Below are positions 37,727 to 46,954 of a stretch of 64,000 nt of DNA, piece by piece. The stretch is from positions 1 to 64,000 of the forward strand of contig JAYRJQ010000020.1 in assembly GCA_041906185.1 (NCBI GenBank). Reading direction: 5' to 3'. This DNA is from Roseateles_B sp041906185 (GTDB lineage: Bacteria > Pseudomonadota > Gammaproteobacteria > Burkholderiales > Burkholderiaceae_C). The position numbers and the translations under genes are program-made. Position 1 is the first letter of the stretch, and every line of letters begins with the position of its first letter. The notes under the pieces are model-generated. The model did no database searches. It was given only the letters and a program-made list of their open reading frames with translations, and had not been told where the DNA came from.

Positions 37727-38391
37727 GCGTCGGGCCTCAGCACATACATCTGCACGCTCAGGCGATGCGCGCCGTCCGAGCCGCCGGACTGGATCTGCAG
37801 CGGGCCCCAGCGCAGCTCGGGCAGCGCCTGCTCGAGGTTCGCGAGGTAGCGCATGAGCTCCAGGTAGTCGCCCCGCAGCTCGAGGTCCACGGCTTGCCAC
37901 TGCAGGCCCGCCGGGGCTGTCAGGCGGCCGGCCATCTCGGGGGCCGGCTTGGCCGCGCTGTCGAGGCGGGTGAGCTGCAGACGTTCGTGCTTTTGCAGCA
38001 GCTGACTCAGGAGCTGCGGCAGCTGCGGCAGCGCGCTGCTGCCCTGGCGGATCTCGTCCAGGCGCTGCGACTGGGCCTGCAGCGCCTCGTTGAGGGTGGT
38101 GAGCTCGCGCCGGCGTCGCGCCAGTTCAGTGTCGCCCTGGTTGAGGGCGTTGAGCTGGGTGACCTGGTCGCGCAGGCGCTGAAGGTCCTGCTCCTGCCGC
38201 TGGACGATGGCCTGCTGCTCGCGCTGCTCGCGCGTCAGCGGGTCCAGCACGAGCGTGTCGACGGCGAGCACCAGCACCACCGTCAGGCTCAGGAACAGGA
38301 AGACCCGTTCGCGCAGGCTGAGGGCGTCGATGCGCTCGGCGACCTGTTGCCAGCGCTGGCGCCACGGGCTGCGGATGTCGGCGGTACTCAT
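37723..38391 (-). CDS. mshJ: MshJ-like (PilO-type) pilus assembly protein
   Basis: 222 residues with one N-terminal transmembrane segment (about 30-50; VFLFLSLTVVLVLAVDTLVL), a long coiled coil (50-125) and a small C-terminal ferredoxin-like domain (QWQAVDLELRGDYLELMRYLANLE). This is the bitopic PilO/MshJ layout; the protein should pair with the PilN-like neighbour in the inner-membrane alignment complex. Its start overlaps the PilN-like stop (ATGA) and its stop overlaps mshK. Confidence 0.87.
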   Translation of the reverse strand: MSTADIRSPWRQRWQQVAERIDALSLRERVFLFLSLTVVLVLAVDTLVLDPLTREQREQQAIVQRQEQDLQRLRDQVTQLNALNQGDTELARRRRELTTLNEALQAQSQRLDEIRQGSSALPQLPQLLSQLLQKHERLQLTRLDSAAKPAPEMAGRLTAPAGLQWQAVDLELRGDYLELMRYLANLEQALPELRWGPLQIQSGGSDGAHRLSVQMYVLRPDA

Positions 38392-39143
38392 GGCTGGCCT
38401 CCGGAGGGCATCGTGGCCACCTGGACCGGCGTGCCGGCGGCGGTCAGCGCCGCGGAGGCGGCGGGCGTCACGCCGGCGATGGGCACGACAGGGGCGGCGC
38501 CCCGAACCTGGAAGGCCCACACCGGCTGTCCGGATGCGCCGGCACCCGCCGGCAGCTGCAGCCGCCCCGCGAGGCCGCCATCACCGGCGCCGCCGCCGGT
38601 GGACACCAGCTCCAGGCGCACCTCCGCCAGCGCGATCCGGTGGAGCAGCGCCTGCGTCTGCAGGCGGGACACCCAGCCGCGCAGCGCCGAAGGATCCAGC
38701 GTGCCGCCGCTGAGCTCGAGCTGACCGGCCTGCCAGCGCAGCCCCTGCAGCCAGACCGTGGCCGGCACCGAGCCGGCCAGCAAGGCGAGGAGATCGCTGT
38801 GGCGCTCGCCGGCCGGGCGCTGGCCGTGGGTCAGGGACTGCAGCAGCGCCGACTGGCTCTGCTGCTGCTGCTTCAGGAGGGCGATCTGGGCCTCGGTGGC
38901 CTTGAGGTCGCTCGCGCCCGGCAGGGTGGCCAGCGTGCGGGTCAGCGCCTCCTGCTGCGTCTTCAGCGCGGCGGTGCGGTGGATGAAGTCAGCGCGGCGC
39001 TGCTCGGCGCGGCTGCCGATCCAGGCGGCCAGCGCGAGGCTGCCGACCAGGATGAGCCCCAGCGCCTGCAGCATCGCCACGGCCGTGAAGTGGCGCCTGG
39101 GCTTGAGCAGGATGGGGGTGAGCAGGTTGATCTGTTGTGCCAT
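38388..39143 (-). CDS. PilN-like MSHA pilus assembly protein
   Basis: 251 residues starting MAQQINLLTPILLKPRRHF, the short cytoplasmic NLL motif that docks PilN-type proteins onto PilM-type partners. A transmembrane segment (about 23-43), a coiled coil and a periplasmic domain (LALLAGSVPATVWLQGLRWQ) follow. A Gly/Ala/Pro-rich tail extends beyond the usual fold. In msh loci this function is often called MshI2. It lies 6 bases after the PilM-like gene and overlaps mshJ. Confidence 0.88.
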   Translation of the reverse strand: MAQQINLLTPILLKPRRHFTAVAMLQALGLILVGSLALAAWIGSRAEQRRADFIHRTAALKTQQEALTRTLATLPGASDLKATEAQIALLKQQQQSQSALLQSLTHGQRPAGERHSDLLALLAGSVPATVWLQGLRWQAGQLELSGGTLDPSALRGWVSRLQTQALLHRIALAEVRLELVSTGGGAGDGGLAGRLQLPAGAGASGQPVWAFQVRGAAPVVPIAGVTPAASAALTAAGTPVQVATMPSGGQP

Positions 39144-39149
39144 GGCGGT

Positions 39150-40187
39150 CTAGGGGCTGGCGGTGTCGTCACGCAGGGCGGCACCCAGCAGGGGCAGGCA
39201 GGCGGCCAGCAGGCGCGGATCGTTGCCGAGCGCGGCCCCGCTGAACAGGGTGGCCGGCAGCAGCGCGGTCGTGCGCAGGCCCAGCTCCTTCTGCAGGAAG
39301 CGCGCCACGGCTTCGTCGTGATCGGCGCTGAGCACGTACAGGCGGGTGAGCGGCAGGCCCGGCCAGGATCGCTCCCAGACGTCGATCGAGCGCTGCAGCT
39401 CGAGCACCAGGCCGGATTCTTCCGTCTCCATGCCCGTGAAGCCGAGTTCGTCGCCGGGCATGTACTCGAAGCCCAGCGGCACCTCCTCACGCTCGGCCAC
39501 CTTGGCCGTGCTGGTGGCGCGCTCGAAGAGGCGGTCGTCGGCATCGAGGCGGCGGGTGTAGTAGAGCTCGTCACCCGTCGAGATGGTCAGCAGGCACTGG
39601 TCCGGCATCACGAGCAGGGCGGCCGTGGCCTTGCCGGACAGATCGTCCTGGGCCGCCCGAGCCGTCTGGAGATTGCGGACCGCGGTCTCCCAGACATCCA
39701 CCACCTGCGTCGTGCAACCGGCGGTGGTGGCGGCATTGCAGACGCGCTCGATGGCGGCATTGCGGGCGGCGAACACCAGCATCTCCTTCTGGCTGCGGGA
39801 GTCGTCCCCGGCCTGCAGGACGTCGATGGTCAGCTGGTCCAGGCGCCCCTCCACGAGCTCCTTGATCTGCCAGCGCGCGGCGGCCTTGAGCTCGCTGGAC
39901 GGGACGTTGGGGGCCGGCAGCTTGTAGACGGCATAGTCGTCCATTTCGAGCAGGGCGATCACCTGCTCGGCGCCGAGGCTGAGCCCGGCCAGCTTCTGGG
40001 CCCACTGGGCGTCGTCCTGGTCGCTGCGCTCGAGATGGCCCAGGGCCAGCAGTTCACGGGGCCAGGTCTTGCCCGAGCCCAGGCGGACCCAGCTGAACTG
40101 CGTCGGCGTCGCGCGGTAGGCGAGCACGCCGGACTGGCCGATGGCCTTGCGCCAGGGGGCGCCGAGGAGTTGCAGCAGCCGATTCAT
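39150..40187 (-). CDS. mshI: MshI-like (PilM-type) cytoplasmic pilus assembly protein
   Basis: 345-residue actin-like protein of the PilM/MshI kind, predicted to sit on the cytoplasmic face and bind the NLL motif of the PilN-like protein. It has ARWQIKELVEGRLDQLTIDVL and ARNAAIERVCNAATTAG, followed by a second subdomain. No membrane segment. It begins 45 bases after mshQ, so the assembly genes may be read from the pilin operon or from their own promoter. Confidence 0.85.
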   Translation of the reverse strand: MNRLLQLLGAPWRKAIGQSGVLAYRATPTQFSWVRLGSGKTWPRELLALGHLERSDQDDAQWAQKLAGLSLGAEQVIALLEMDDYAVYKLPAPNVPSSELKAAARWQIKELVEGRLDQLTIDVLQAGDDSRSQKEMLVFAARNAAIERVCNAATTAGCTTQVVDVWETAVRNLQTARAAQDDLSGKATAALLVMPDQCLLTISTGDELYYTRRLDADDRLFERATSTAKVAEREEVPLGFEYMPGDELGFTGMETEESGLVLELQRSIDVWERSWPGLPLTRLYVLSADHDEAVARFLQKELGLRTTALLPATLFSGAALGNDPRLLAACLPLLGAALRDDTASP

Positions 40188-40232
40188 CGGCCGCTTCCTG
40201 CGCGGGCGTGGGCGCTCGAGGTCCGGATCAAG

Positions 40233-43200
40233 TCAGTTCTCCCGCTGAAAGAGGGTGGTGCCGGGCCCGCCGTAGACGCCGAAGCTGGCGCGGGCGCTGG
40301 GGTCCTTGTCGGCGGCGGTGCCGCACCAGGGCCAGCGCAGGTGGGTGAGGTTGGCGCCGCTGGCGGCGGCGGGCGCCGGGGTCCAGCTGAGGCAGCTGGC
40401 GTCCGTGGCGGTGCTGCCAAGGGCCAGGGCGACGTCATAGCTGCCGTTGTGGCCCGTCAGGGGCTTGGCCAGGGTGATCAGGGCCTGCCCCTGGTTGAGG
40501 GTGATGGGGCTGCTGAGTACCGTGGCGTCCGCGCTGGTCATGGTCTTGCGGTAGTTCCCGAAGCTGATCTGGTTGCTGCTGATGCTGGTGCAGCTGTCCA
40601 GGGTGTTGGTCTGGTAGACGCTGCCGTCCCAGTAGAGCGCCTGCAGCGGCAGGCTCAGGCTGCGATTCTGGGAGCCTATTGCATTTTGCAGGCGCAGGCG
40701 ACCGTAGCGCAGGGCGACTGTCGCGACCAAGCCTCGATCATTGCCATTGGCCGGCGAATCCGTGTCGAGGTTGGCAGTGCTGACACCGCTGGCCTCGCCG
40801 TCGGAGGGCAGGATGCCGAAGCTGGCCGTGAACGGGCCGTCCGGGGTGCTGGCGCCGCCCGCGCCCGTGGCCCGTGCCGCGTTGAGGACCAGCTTCACGG
40901 CCGCGGCCTGGCCGAGGGCCCAGGTGCCGGCGCTGCTCACGGCCGTCAGGCGTCCGCCGCCGGTCTTGAAGGTGGTGCTGCCCGCGATGCCGGCCGGCCC
41001 GAAGCTGGACGGCGTGCCGAGTGCGAGCTTGGCATAGGCGCCGGTGTAGTTCTGCGTGCGCGCGCCGAGCGCATTGCGGGCCTCGAGGTCGAAGCCCAGC
41101 TCGAAGTTCTCGCCGAGATAGGTGAAGGCGGCGGCCGGCGCGCAGCTGGCGGTGCTGCGATGCTTCACGCTCCCCGACGACAGCGCGAAGCTGGCGGGGA
41201 TGAAGCGCCCGACGGTCGTGTTCTGCACGCCGGCGCTGTTGAAGACCAGAGCGTCGACATTGAGGCCGCTCACGCCGAGGTAGTCCGTCAGCGCACCGGC
41301 GGTGGCGAGCTGGAAGCTGCCGACCTCCGTGTACTGCAGCGTGGTGGCCGTGCTGGCGCCGCCGCTCACGCTCACGGCGCCGTTGTTCAGGCTGCCGAGC
41401 ACCCCGGTGGCCGGCGTCTGGGAGCCCGCCAGGGGGCTGAGTGTGACCGTGGCGGCGAACTTGGGGGCCAGCCCGCCCGCGGTGGCCGTGGCCAGGCTGA
41501 CGCCCGCATCCGGCACGCCGTCGCCCGCGCTGTCCGCCGCGCTGCTCCAGCGGTAGCCGCCGACCGTCGCGCTGAAGTTGGCCCCCGCCGCGCCGAAGAC
41601 GGCATCGCCCGCGGCACTGCCGTTGGGGTTGGCCGTGGCGCCCATCACGATGCCGTTCACGACGATGGTGAAGGGCCGCACGGTCAGCACGCTGCTGCTC
41701 CCGCTGATGGCGTTGGAGGCGTAGAGATTGGTCTCGTCTGCGACGTTGAGCGTGTACTGGCCGACGTCCGTGGTGCCGAGGTTGACGGAGGCCGCACCGG
41801 CGGTGAAGGTCAGCGCGAGGTTGCTCGCAGCCGGCTTCGTCGTGGTGACGCTCACGGGGGACAGGGGCGAGGGCAGCTGGACCGTCGGGTCGGTCCAGCT
41901 GCCGCTGCTGTCCGTCCGCCAGATCTTGAGGTTGCGGCTGCCGGTGTAGTCGCTCGCCTTGCTGCACAGGCCGGTCGTGGCGTCCTTCTTCCAGAGCTCC
42001 AGCTGCAGGTCATGCGTGCGCCCGGCGACGGCGATCCAGCTGCCGCTGATCTTGTTGTTGAGGTCCTCGGTCCACACGAAGGCGTTGTCCCGGAACTGGA
42101 CGGTGGCGGAGGTGGTGGCGACGAGCGTGCTGGTGTCCGTCACGGTGACGGTGACATCGCGGGCCGCCTGATGGGTCAGCGTGAACTTGGCGACGCCCTG
42201 GTCCCCTGCCACGAAGGTGTAGGTGGCCTGCCCGTCGTTGCTGCCGGCCGTCAGCGTGCCGCCGGGCGTCGGGCTGCTGCCCTTGGCCCAGGTGCCGAGG
42301 TTGCTGGACGTGCGGAGCGTCACGGTGCCGGTGTAGCCGGTGATCGTGTTGCCGCTGGCGTCGCGCGCGGTGATGGTGATCGTCTGCGGGCTGCAGGTCG
42401 AGGCCGAGCCCGTGCCGGTGATGAGGAAGCTGCCGACGGCCGGCGCGCAGGTGCTGGCGCGGGTCGTGCCGTCCCAGTTCTTGCCGTTGCGCTGGTTGGT
42501 GTAGATGTTGCTGATATCGGTGCTGCTCAGCGCCGAGTTGAACACCATGAATTCGTCGATGGGCGCGCGGAAGGCCTGCACATTGACGTTGTCACAGGAG
42601 GTGCCGATGTAGCGCATGCCCAGCGAGGCGCTGGTCCTGTTGATGCGCAGCGCCACGGAGTCCCGGAGCGTGCCGTCTAGGTAGATCTGCGTCGTGTTGC
42701 CGCTCGCGACGAGGGCGACATGGTGCCAGCCGCTCGTCAGGTTGACGGACTGCGTGCCGGGCACGATGCCGCCCGACTGGCTGTAAACGCCCCAGCGGTA
42801 GGAGTTCTTGTCGTCGCTGAACATCAGGTCGCCCATGCAGGTGCTCCGTGAGGCGTCCAGGGAGCCGAGCACGTGGTACTGGTTGCTGGCGTCCGTGGTG
42901 AAGGGCGTCCGGTACCAGCTGGAGATCGTGTAGGCACCCGGCAGCGGGACCTTGCTGGTGGTGAGCAGGTAGGCGTTCAGGGCCGTCGTGTTGAGATAGC
43001 GGCCGATCACGCCGCCCGCGGCCGTGCTCGGCTTGGCGCCGCTCGACGTCGCGTGGTAGCTGCCGCGGCTGTCCTTGGCCTCGCCGGACGTGCCGTTGTA
43101 GCTGCACTCGTCGAAGTGGTAGTCAGCGACCAGGCCGACGGCATTGGGGTCGCAGGTGCTGGTGCCGCCGATGGCGGCCTGGTCCGCGGCGCTGAAGGTG

Positions 43201-44003
43201 ATGCTGGAGCCGGTCGTGAGGTTCACGTTGCCGGTGACGGCGATCATCCCGGTGAGCGTCGCGAAGTTGCTGAACGTCACCGAGTTGTTCGAGGTGCCGT
43301 AGATCACGCCACGGAAGCTGGCGTTGTTGGAGATGTTGACGTTGGCATTGCTGGCCAGCGTCACGACCAGATTGCTCGTGGGGCCGGCCGTGTTGAAGTT
43401 CAGGAAGTTGCCGGCGCCGAGGAAGCTGCCCACGTAGATCCGCACGGCGCCGCTGGTGTTCACCGTGACCCCGTTGCCCATCTGGAAGGTGGTGATGAAG
43501 TAGGTGCCGCTGCCCAGGGTGACGGTGCCGCCGGTCACGTTCAGGTTGCTGATGTAGTAGGTGCCGCCCGTGAAGGTCTGGGTGCCGGAGAGATTGATGT
43601 TGCTGTAGCTGCCGGCCGCCACAGGCCCGTTGTTGACGTTGGTGTTGCTGCTGAACGAGGGGTAGGTCGAGGGCTGCAGCGAGGGGAAGGTCGTCGGGTT
43701 GTTGTTGCGCACCCCGGTGGTCGGCAGATTGGTGCCGCTGCCGCTCGTGAGGTTGCCGTTGACGAGGAAGTCCGCGGTGAGCGTGAGGGAGTTGCTGGCC
43801 GTGATGGCGTTCGCGGTGGGGAAGGGCCCGCACTGCGCTTGCGCCGTGCCGCTGATGAACAGCGCCAGCAGCAGGGCGATGCAGGGCCCCACGCCGGCCA
43901 CGAAGGCCCGGACGACGCGGATCAGCGCCGCCTGGATCGCGCGGCCGGACGCAGGTGCGCAAGGACGCGCGGGCGTGCAGTCCCTGAAGCGGCTTCGGCT
44001 CAT
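40233..44003 (-). CDS. mshQ: MshQ-like large secreted protein (LamG-like region plus DUF6701)
   Basis: 1256 residues, predicted surface or pilus-tip component. A long N-region and hydrophobic segment (about 37-57) ends ISGTAQAQC, a likely signal peptide. Residues about 60-285 are Asn/Thr/Ser-rich beta repeats. About 290-500 is a LamG/concanavalin-like domain (LVADYHFDECSYNG; SGWHHVALVASGNTTQIYLDGTLRD; APIDEFMVFNSALS). A Big/filamin-like segment follows (about 525-645), and the C-terminal half (about 690-1256) matches the MshQ/DUF6701 type (VADETNLYASNAI; RYGRLRLQNAIGSQNRSLSLP). The start overlaps mshP as ATGA. Ligand unknown. Confidence 0.87.
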   Translation of the reverse strand: MSRSRFRDCTPARPCAPASGRAIQAALIRVVRAFVAGVGPCIALLLALFISGTAQAQCGPFPTANAITASNSLTLTADFLVNGNLTSGSGTNLPTTGVRNNNPTTFPSLQPSTYPSFSSNTNVNNGPVAAGSYSNINLSGTQTFTGGTYYISNLNVTGGTVTLGSGTYFITTFQMGNGVTVNTSGAVRIYVGSFLGAGNFLNFNTAGPTSNLVVTLASNANVNISNNASFRGVIYGTSNNSVTFSNFATLTGMIAVTGNVNLTTGSSITFSAADQAAIGGTSTCDPNAVGLVADYHFDECSYNGTSGEAKDSRGSYHATSSGAKPSTAAGGVIGRYLNTTALNAYLLTTSKVPLPGAYTISSWYRTPFTTDASNQYHVLGSLDASRSTCMGDLMFSDDKNSYRWGVYSQSGGIVPGTQSVNLTSGWHHVALVASGNTTQIYLDGTLRDSVALRINRTSASLGMRYIGTSCDNVNVQAFRAPIDEFMVFNSALSSTDISNIYTNQRNGKNWDGTTRASTCAPAVGSFLITGTGSASTCSPQTITITARDASGNTITGYTGTVTLRTSSNLGTWAKGSSPTPGGTLTAGSNDGQATYTFVAGDQGVAKFTLTHQAARDVTVTVTDTSTLVATTSATVQFRDNAFVWTEDLNNKISGSWIAVAGRTHDLQLELWKKDATTGLCSKASDYTGSRNLKIWRTDSSGSWTDPTVQLPSPLSPVSVTTTKPAASNLALTFTAGAASVNLGTTDVGQYTLNVADETNLYASNAISGSSSVLTVRPFTIVVNGIVMGATANPNGSAAGDAVFGAAGANFSATVGGYRWSSAADSAGDGVPDAGVSLATATAGGLAPKFAATVTLSPLAGSQTPATGVLGSLNNGAVSVSGGASTATTLQYTEVGSFQLATAGALTDYLGVSGLNVDALVFNSAGVQNTTVGRFIPASFALSSGSVKHRSTASCAPAAAFTYLGENFELGFDLEARNALGARTQNYTGAYAKLALGTPSSFGPAGIAGSTTFKTGGGRLTAVSSAGTWALGQAAAVKLVLNAARATGAGGASTPDGPFTASFGILPSDGEASGVSTANLDTDSPANGNDRGLVATVALRYGRLRLQNAIGSQNRSLSLPLQALYWDGSVYQTNTLDSCTSISSNQISFGNYRKTMTSADATVLSSPITLNQGQALITLAKPLTGHNGSYDVALALGSTATDASCLSWTPAPAAASGANLTHLRWPWCGTAADKDPSARASFGVYGGPGTTLFQREN

Positions 44004-44470
44004 CGGCTCACCCTCCGGCTGAGGCTGCGTTCGACATAGGTGGCCGCCGGCGTCGCGCCGGCCGGGCAGCTGCCGCTCACCGGCTGGTTGCAGGCCACGG
44101 CGGTGATGTCATAGAAGACCAGCGTCGTCGCGCCGTCGCTGACGGTGCCCGTCCCGGGCGTGCGCGCGCAGGAGACCGTGACCGTGAAGTCGGCGAGCGC
44201 CGGGTCCGTGGCGGGCGTGAAGCTGAGGTTGGTCGTGGCGAAGCAGCCCGGGGCGGCGGCGGGCGGCGCCGGATTGCGCAGCGTCTGGAAGCTGCCGAAC
44301 TCCAGCCCGGCGTAGGCCGCCTGGTAGGCCCGCGAGGCGGCGAGCTCGGCGGCCGAGCTCATGTGCTGGCGCTGCGTGAACAGGGCCATGGCGGCGCCCA
44401 GCGCCGCCAGCACCACGAGGATGAACAGCAGCGAGGCCATGGTGAAGCCGGATTGGCGGTGGGGCGTCAT
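44000..44470 (-). CDS. mshP: MshP-like minor pilin-type protein
   Basis: 156 residues with a type IV pilin-like N-terminus, QSGFTMASLLFILVVLAALGAAMAL, in which Met-Ala-Ser replaces the usual Leu-Ile-Glu after the cleavage Gly-Phe, as is typical for MshP/PilX-like proteins. The C-terminal part has three Cys. It is coupled by ATGA overlaps to mshO and mshQ on both sides, the standard O-P-Q order. Confidence 0.86.
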   Translation of the reverse strand: MTPHRQSGFTMASLLFILVVLAALGAAMALFTQRQHMSSAAELAASRAYQAAYAGLEFGSFQTLRNPAPPAAAPGCFATTNLSFTPATDPALADFTVTVSCARTPGTGTVSDGATTLVFYDITAVACNQPVSGSCPAGATPAATYVERSLSRRVSR

Positions 44471-45318
44471 GGCAGGTTGTCCACGTGCACGGCCCGGAAG
44501 AGGCGGACGGTCTCGGTGCCGAGCATCGTGTCCGCCTGCAGCGACAGGCGCAGGTTCACGGTGCCGGCCCGGAAGGCGACGACGAGCCCCTCGTAGGTGA
44601 AGCTGCAGTCAGTCACGCCCTTGGCGAGCAGGGCGCTGCTGCCGGTCGCGGGTGGGTCCGGCTGAGCCGCCACGAAGCCGTAGCCGCTGTAGCGGGTCAG
44701 CGTGCGGGCGGTGAGATCGCAGCGGTAGGTGACGGGGGTGCCGACGGCATAGACGCGGAAGGGCGGTGCCATGAGGCTCACGGGCAGGCCGGGGTTGCTG
44801 GCCAGCGTGATGGTGGTGGCCGGGCCGGCGGCATTGCTGGCCACGCGCCGGTTGCTGCTGCTGCTGACGGCGGCGTAGGCGTTGGCGTCCGGGACCAGCG
44901 GCCCGAGGTTGTACCAGACAAGGTTCTGGTTGGCGCTCACCGTGAGGCTCGCGCCGACGAGATTGAAGCTGGTGTCCGCGGTGCCGAAGGCCAGGGCGCC
45001 CGCGCCCTCCGTCTGGTAGCGCGCGGCGCCCGTCGTCGGGATGAGTTCCATCGTCGTGCTGCTGGCGGTGGAGACGATGCGCACGCTGTTGGGCAACGCA
45101 TCCGCGAGGTCGCGGGCCATGCGCCGCAGGGCGATGTCCGCCCGGGCGGCCAGGTCGGCGCGGGCGGCGCTGTCCAGGTAGGCGCGCACGGCGGGCACGA
45201 TGAACACGGAGACGCCCGCGATGATGCCGCCCATCACCACGATGACGATGATGGCCTCGATCAGCGTGAAGCCACGCTGGCGGGCTGCGGGGCGACGCTC
45301 AGGCTGCATTGGGTGCAT
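44467..45318 (-). CDS. mshO: MshO-like minor pilin
   Basis: 283 residues with the prepilin signature RQRGFTLIEAIIVIVVMGGIIAGV; PilD-type peptidase should cleave after Gly. A globular domain follows with two Cys (RCDLTARTLTRYSG and VTDCSFTYEG). The family assists MSHA pilus assembly. The ATG at 45318 overlaps the end of mshD; a second ATG nine bases later is possible. Confidence 0.88.
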   Translation of the reverse strand: MHPMQPERRPAARQRGFTLIEAIIVIVVMGGIIAGVSVFIVPAVRAYLDSAARADLAARADIALRRMARDLADALPNSVRIVSTASSTTMELIPTTGAARYQTEGAGALAFGTADTSFNLVGASLTVSANQNLVWYNLGPLVPDANAYAAVSSSSNRRVASNAAGPATTITLASNPGLPVSLMAPPFRVYAVGTPVTYRCDLTARTLTRYSGYGFVAAQPDPPATGSSALLAKGVTDCSFTYEGLVVAFRAGTVNLRLSLQADTMLGTETVRLFRAVHVDNLP

Positions 45319-45898
45319 GACGAGTGCGGTAGCCCTGCAGGGTGACCGAGGTGCTGCCGGGGCCGGTGACGGTCACGGTGATGCGCAGGGCATCCCCCGC
45401 CGCCACGCCACCCAGCGCCGCGGGGGCGACGGTGACGTTCACGCTGTAGTCGGCCAGCCCCGTCACGGCGGCGCCGGTGATGTCGGTGATGCCCGTCATG
45501 CTGAAGCCGTGGTAGTCGTTCACGTGGTCGAACTGGGGCGTGCCGCTGCGGGTCTCGCCCGCTTCAGGGCCCATGGCGCTTTCGGCCAGGGTGGCGCAGT
45601 TCAGTGTTCCGGCCCCCACCGTGGCACTCGTGGCGGTGGCGACGTTGGCGTCGTCCGCGTCGCAGAAGGTGAAGGGCTGCAGCTGCACCTCCTGCAGCAG
45701 CGACTCGGCAATGGCCAGCGCCTGGCGCTGAACCTGCGGGTCGGCACTCGACTTCGTCGCCAGCGCGAAGACCTGCAGCACCGCGGCCAGCGCCAGGCCG
45801 AGCACCATGATGAACATCAGCAGTTCGATCAGGGTCAGCCCGGCATTCGACCGGTGCGGGACAAGGGGGTGACGCGGGCGCGGGACCATGGCCGGCAT
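45299..45898 (-). CDS. mshD: MshD-like minor pilin
   Basis: About 199 residues with the prepilin signature NAGLTLIELLMFIMVLGLALAAVLQ and a Ser/Thr-rich globular part containing two Cys (FTFCDADD, TLNCATLAE). The start is uncertain: a TTG at 45931 would overlap the mshC stop but needs a 31-residue leader, ATG 45898 gives 20 residues and ATG 45889 gives 17; none has a clear Shine-Dalgarno. Order between mshC and mshO is as expected. Confidence 0.86.
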   Translation of the reverse strand: MPAMVPRPRHPLVPHRSNAGLTLIELLMFIMVLGLALAAVLQVFALATKSSADPQVQRQALAIAESLLQEVQLQPFTFCDADDANVATATSATVGAGTLNCATLAESAMGPEAGETRSGTPQFDHVNDYHGFSMTGITDITGAAVTGLADYSVNVTVAPAALGGVAAGDALRITVTVTGPGSTSVTLQGYRTRHAPNAA

Positions 45899-45927
45899 GC
45901 TAGTGCACGCGGGCCGGTGCTGGCGCC

Positions 45928-46392
45928 TCAAGGAAGCGCGTGAAAGAGGCCCGTTTCGTTTTCAAGGCGGTAGCTCTTGCTGTAGCTGCCATAAGTGACC
46001 GTGAGGTCCTGGGCCCCGCCGGCGCTGTTGCTGCTCAGGCCGTCGGTGCTCGCGAAGAAGGTCGCGGTGACGGGGCTGGCCAGGCTGAGACAGGGGCTGT
46101 TGCGGGCCGGGCAGCTGACCGTGGTGATGACGGTGCCGCCACTGTAGGCGAAGCTCGCGCCGGTGCTGGTGAACGTGGCCACGATGGCGCGGCGCTGGTT
46201 CATCGCCCGGCGCTGCATGTCCTGGCAGGCCGAGCGGAGGTCGTCCCCGAAAGCCCGCAGGCGCCAGCTGTCGAGGTCGGCGAACTTGGGAACCGCCACC
46301 ACCGCCAGTGCTGCCACGAGCACCAGGGTGATGATCAGTTCGATCAGCGTGAAGCCCGCCTGAAGGATCGGGCGGGCTCCAGCAGGGATCAC
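45928..46392 (-). CDS. mshC: MshC-like minor pilin (GspH/FimT type)
   Basis: 154 residues with prepilin signature QAGFTLIELIITLVLVAALAVVA and a GspH/FimT-like body (FGDDLRSACQDMQRRAMNQRR; a Cys pair in VSCPARNSPC). It begins with GTG overlapping the mshA stop (GTGA), so it should be coupled to the major pilin gene. Confidence 0.88.
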   Translation of the reverse strand: MIPAGARPILQAGFTLIELIITLVLVAALAVVAVPKFADLDSWRLRAFGDDLRSACQDMQRRAMNQRRAIVATFTSTGASFAYSGGTVITTVSCPARNSPCLSLASPVTATFFASTDGLSSNSAGGAQDLTVTYGSYSKSYRLENETGLFHALP

Positions 46393-46766
46393 AGGATGCC
46401 GGTGGCGGTGAAGGCGGCGCTGGCCGGACCGGGGCCGGTCACCACGCAGCCGGCGTTGGTCGCGTCGGCGGCGATGGCGGCGGAGGTGATGGAGTAGCCG
46501 GACGGCAGGGCGCCGGCCTGCAGCAGGGGGCCCACGTTCGTGCAGTTCGTGACGGCAGAACCGTTCGCCGAGTTCAGCTTGCGCTGGGCGTAGTTGATGG
46601 CCGAGGCAGAGCTCAGCGCGCCCGCCACGCCCTGGACGGCAGCGGCCTTGGCGTCACTGCCGAAGTCCACGAACTTGGGCAGGGCGATGGCGGCGAGGGC
46701 GCCCAGGATCACGATGACCATCACGAGTTCGATGAGGGTGAAACCCGCTTGATTGTTCTTGCGCAT
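46389..46766 (-). CDS. mshA: MshA-like major pilin
   Basis: 125-residue type IV prepilin. The 8-residue leader MRKNNQAG ends at the PilD cleavage site before FTLIELVMVIVILGALAAIA. The body has two Cys (VTNCTNVG and AGCVVTG) likely forming the D-loop disulfide. GGAG lies 8 bases ahead of the ATG. The 188-base gap upstream separates it from mshG and probably holds the pilin promoter; I found no convincing -24/-12 or -35/-10 pair there. It is first in the mshA-C-D-O-P-Q operon. Confidence 0.92.
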   Translation of the reverse strand: MRKNNQAGFTLIELVMVIVILGALAAIALPKFVDFGSDAKAAAVQGVAGALSSASAINYAQRKLNSANGSAVTNCTNVGPLLQAGALPSGYSITSAAIAADATNAGCVVTGPGPASAAFTATGIL

Positions 46767-46954
46767 GCGAATAGCTCCGTAGTTCAGGCTGTGCCTGCAT
46801 CCGGCGTGACGGCCCACGCCTCCACTCCAAGACCGGATGTAGGACTACGGTACCGGCAATCGGGCCGCAGGGTGAAGGACTTCTTTCACGAACGGGGCTA
46901 AGCTGTTGCGCCTGCAACGCAAATCCTGGCGCCAGATCAAGCCCCGCCTTGATA

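Noticed and set aside
46919..46934. Possible sigma-54 promoter ahead of mshA (minus strand TGGCGCC then TTTGC)
   Set aside because: The GG and GC elements are 11 bases apart instead of the strict 10, and the TGGC is part of the palindrome CTGGCGCCAG.
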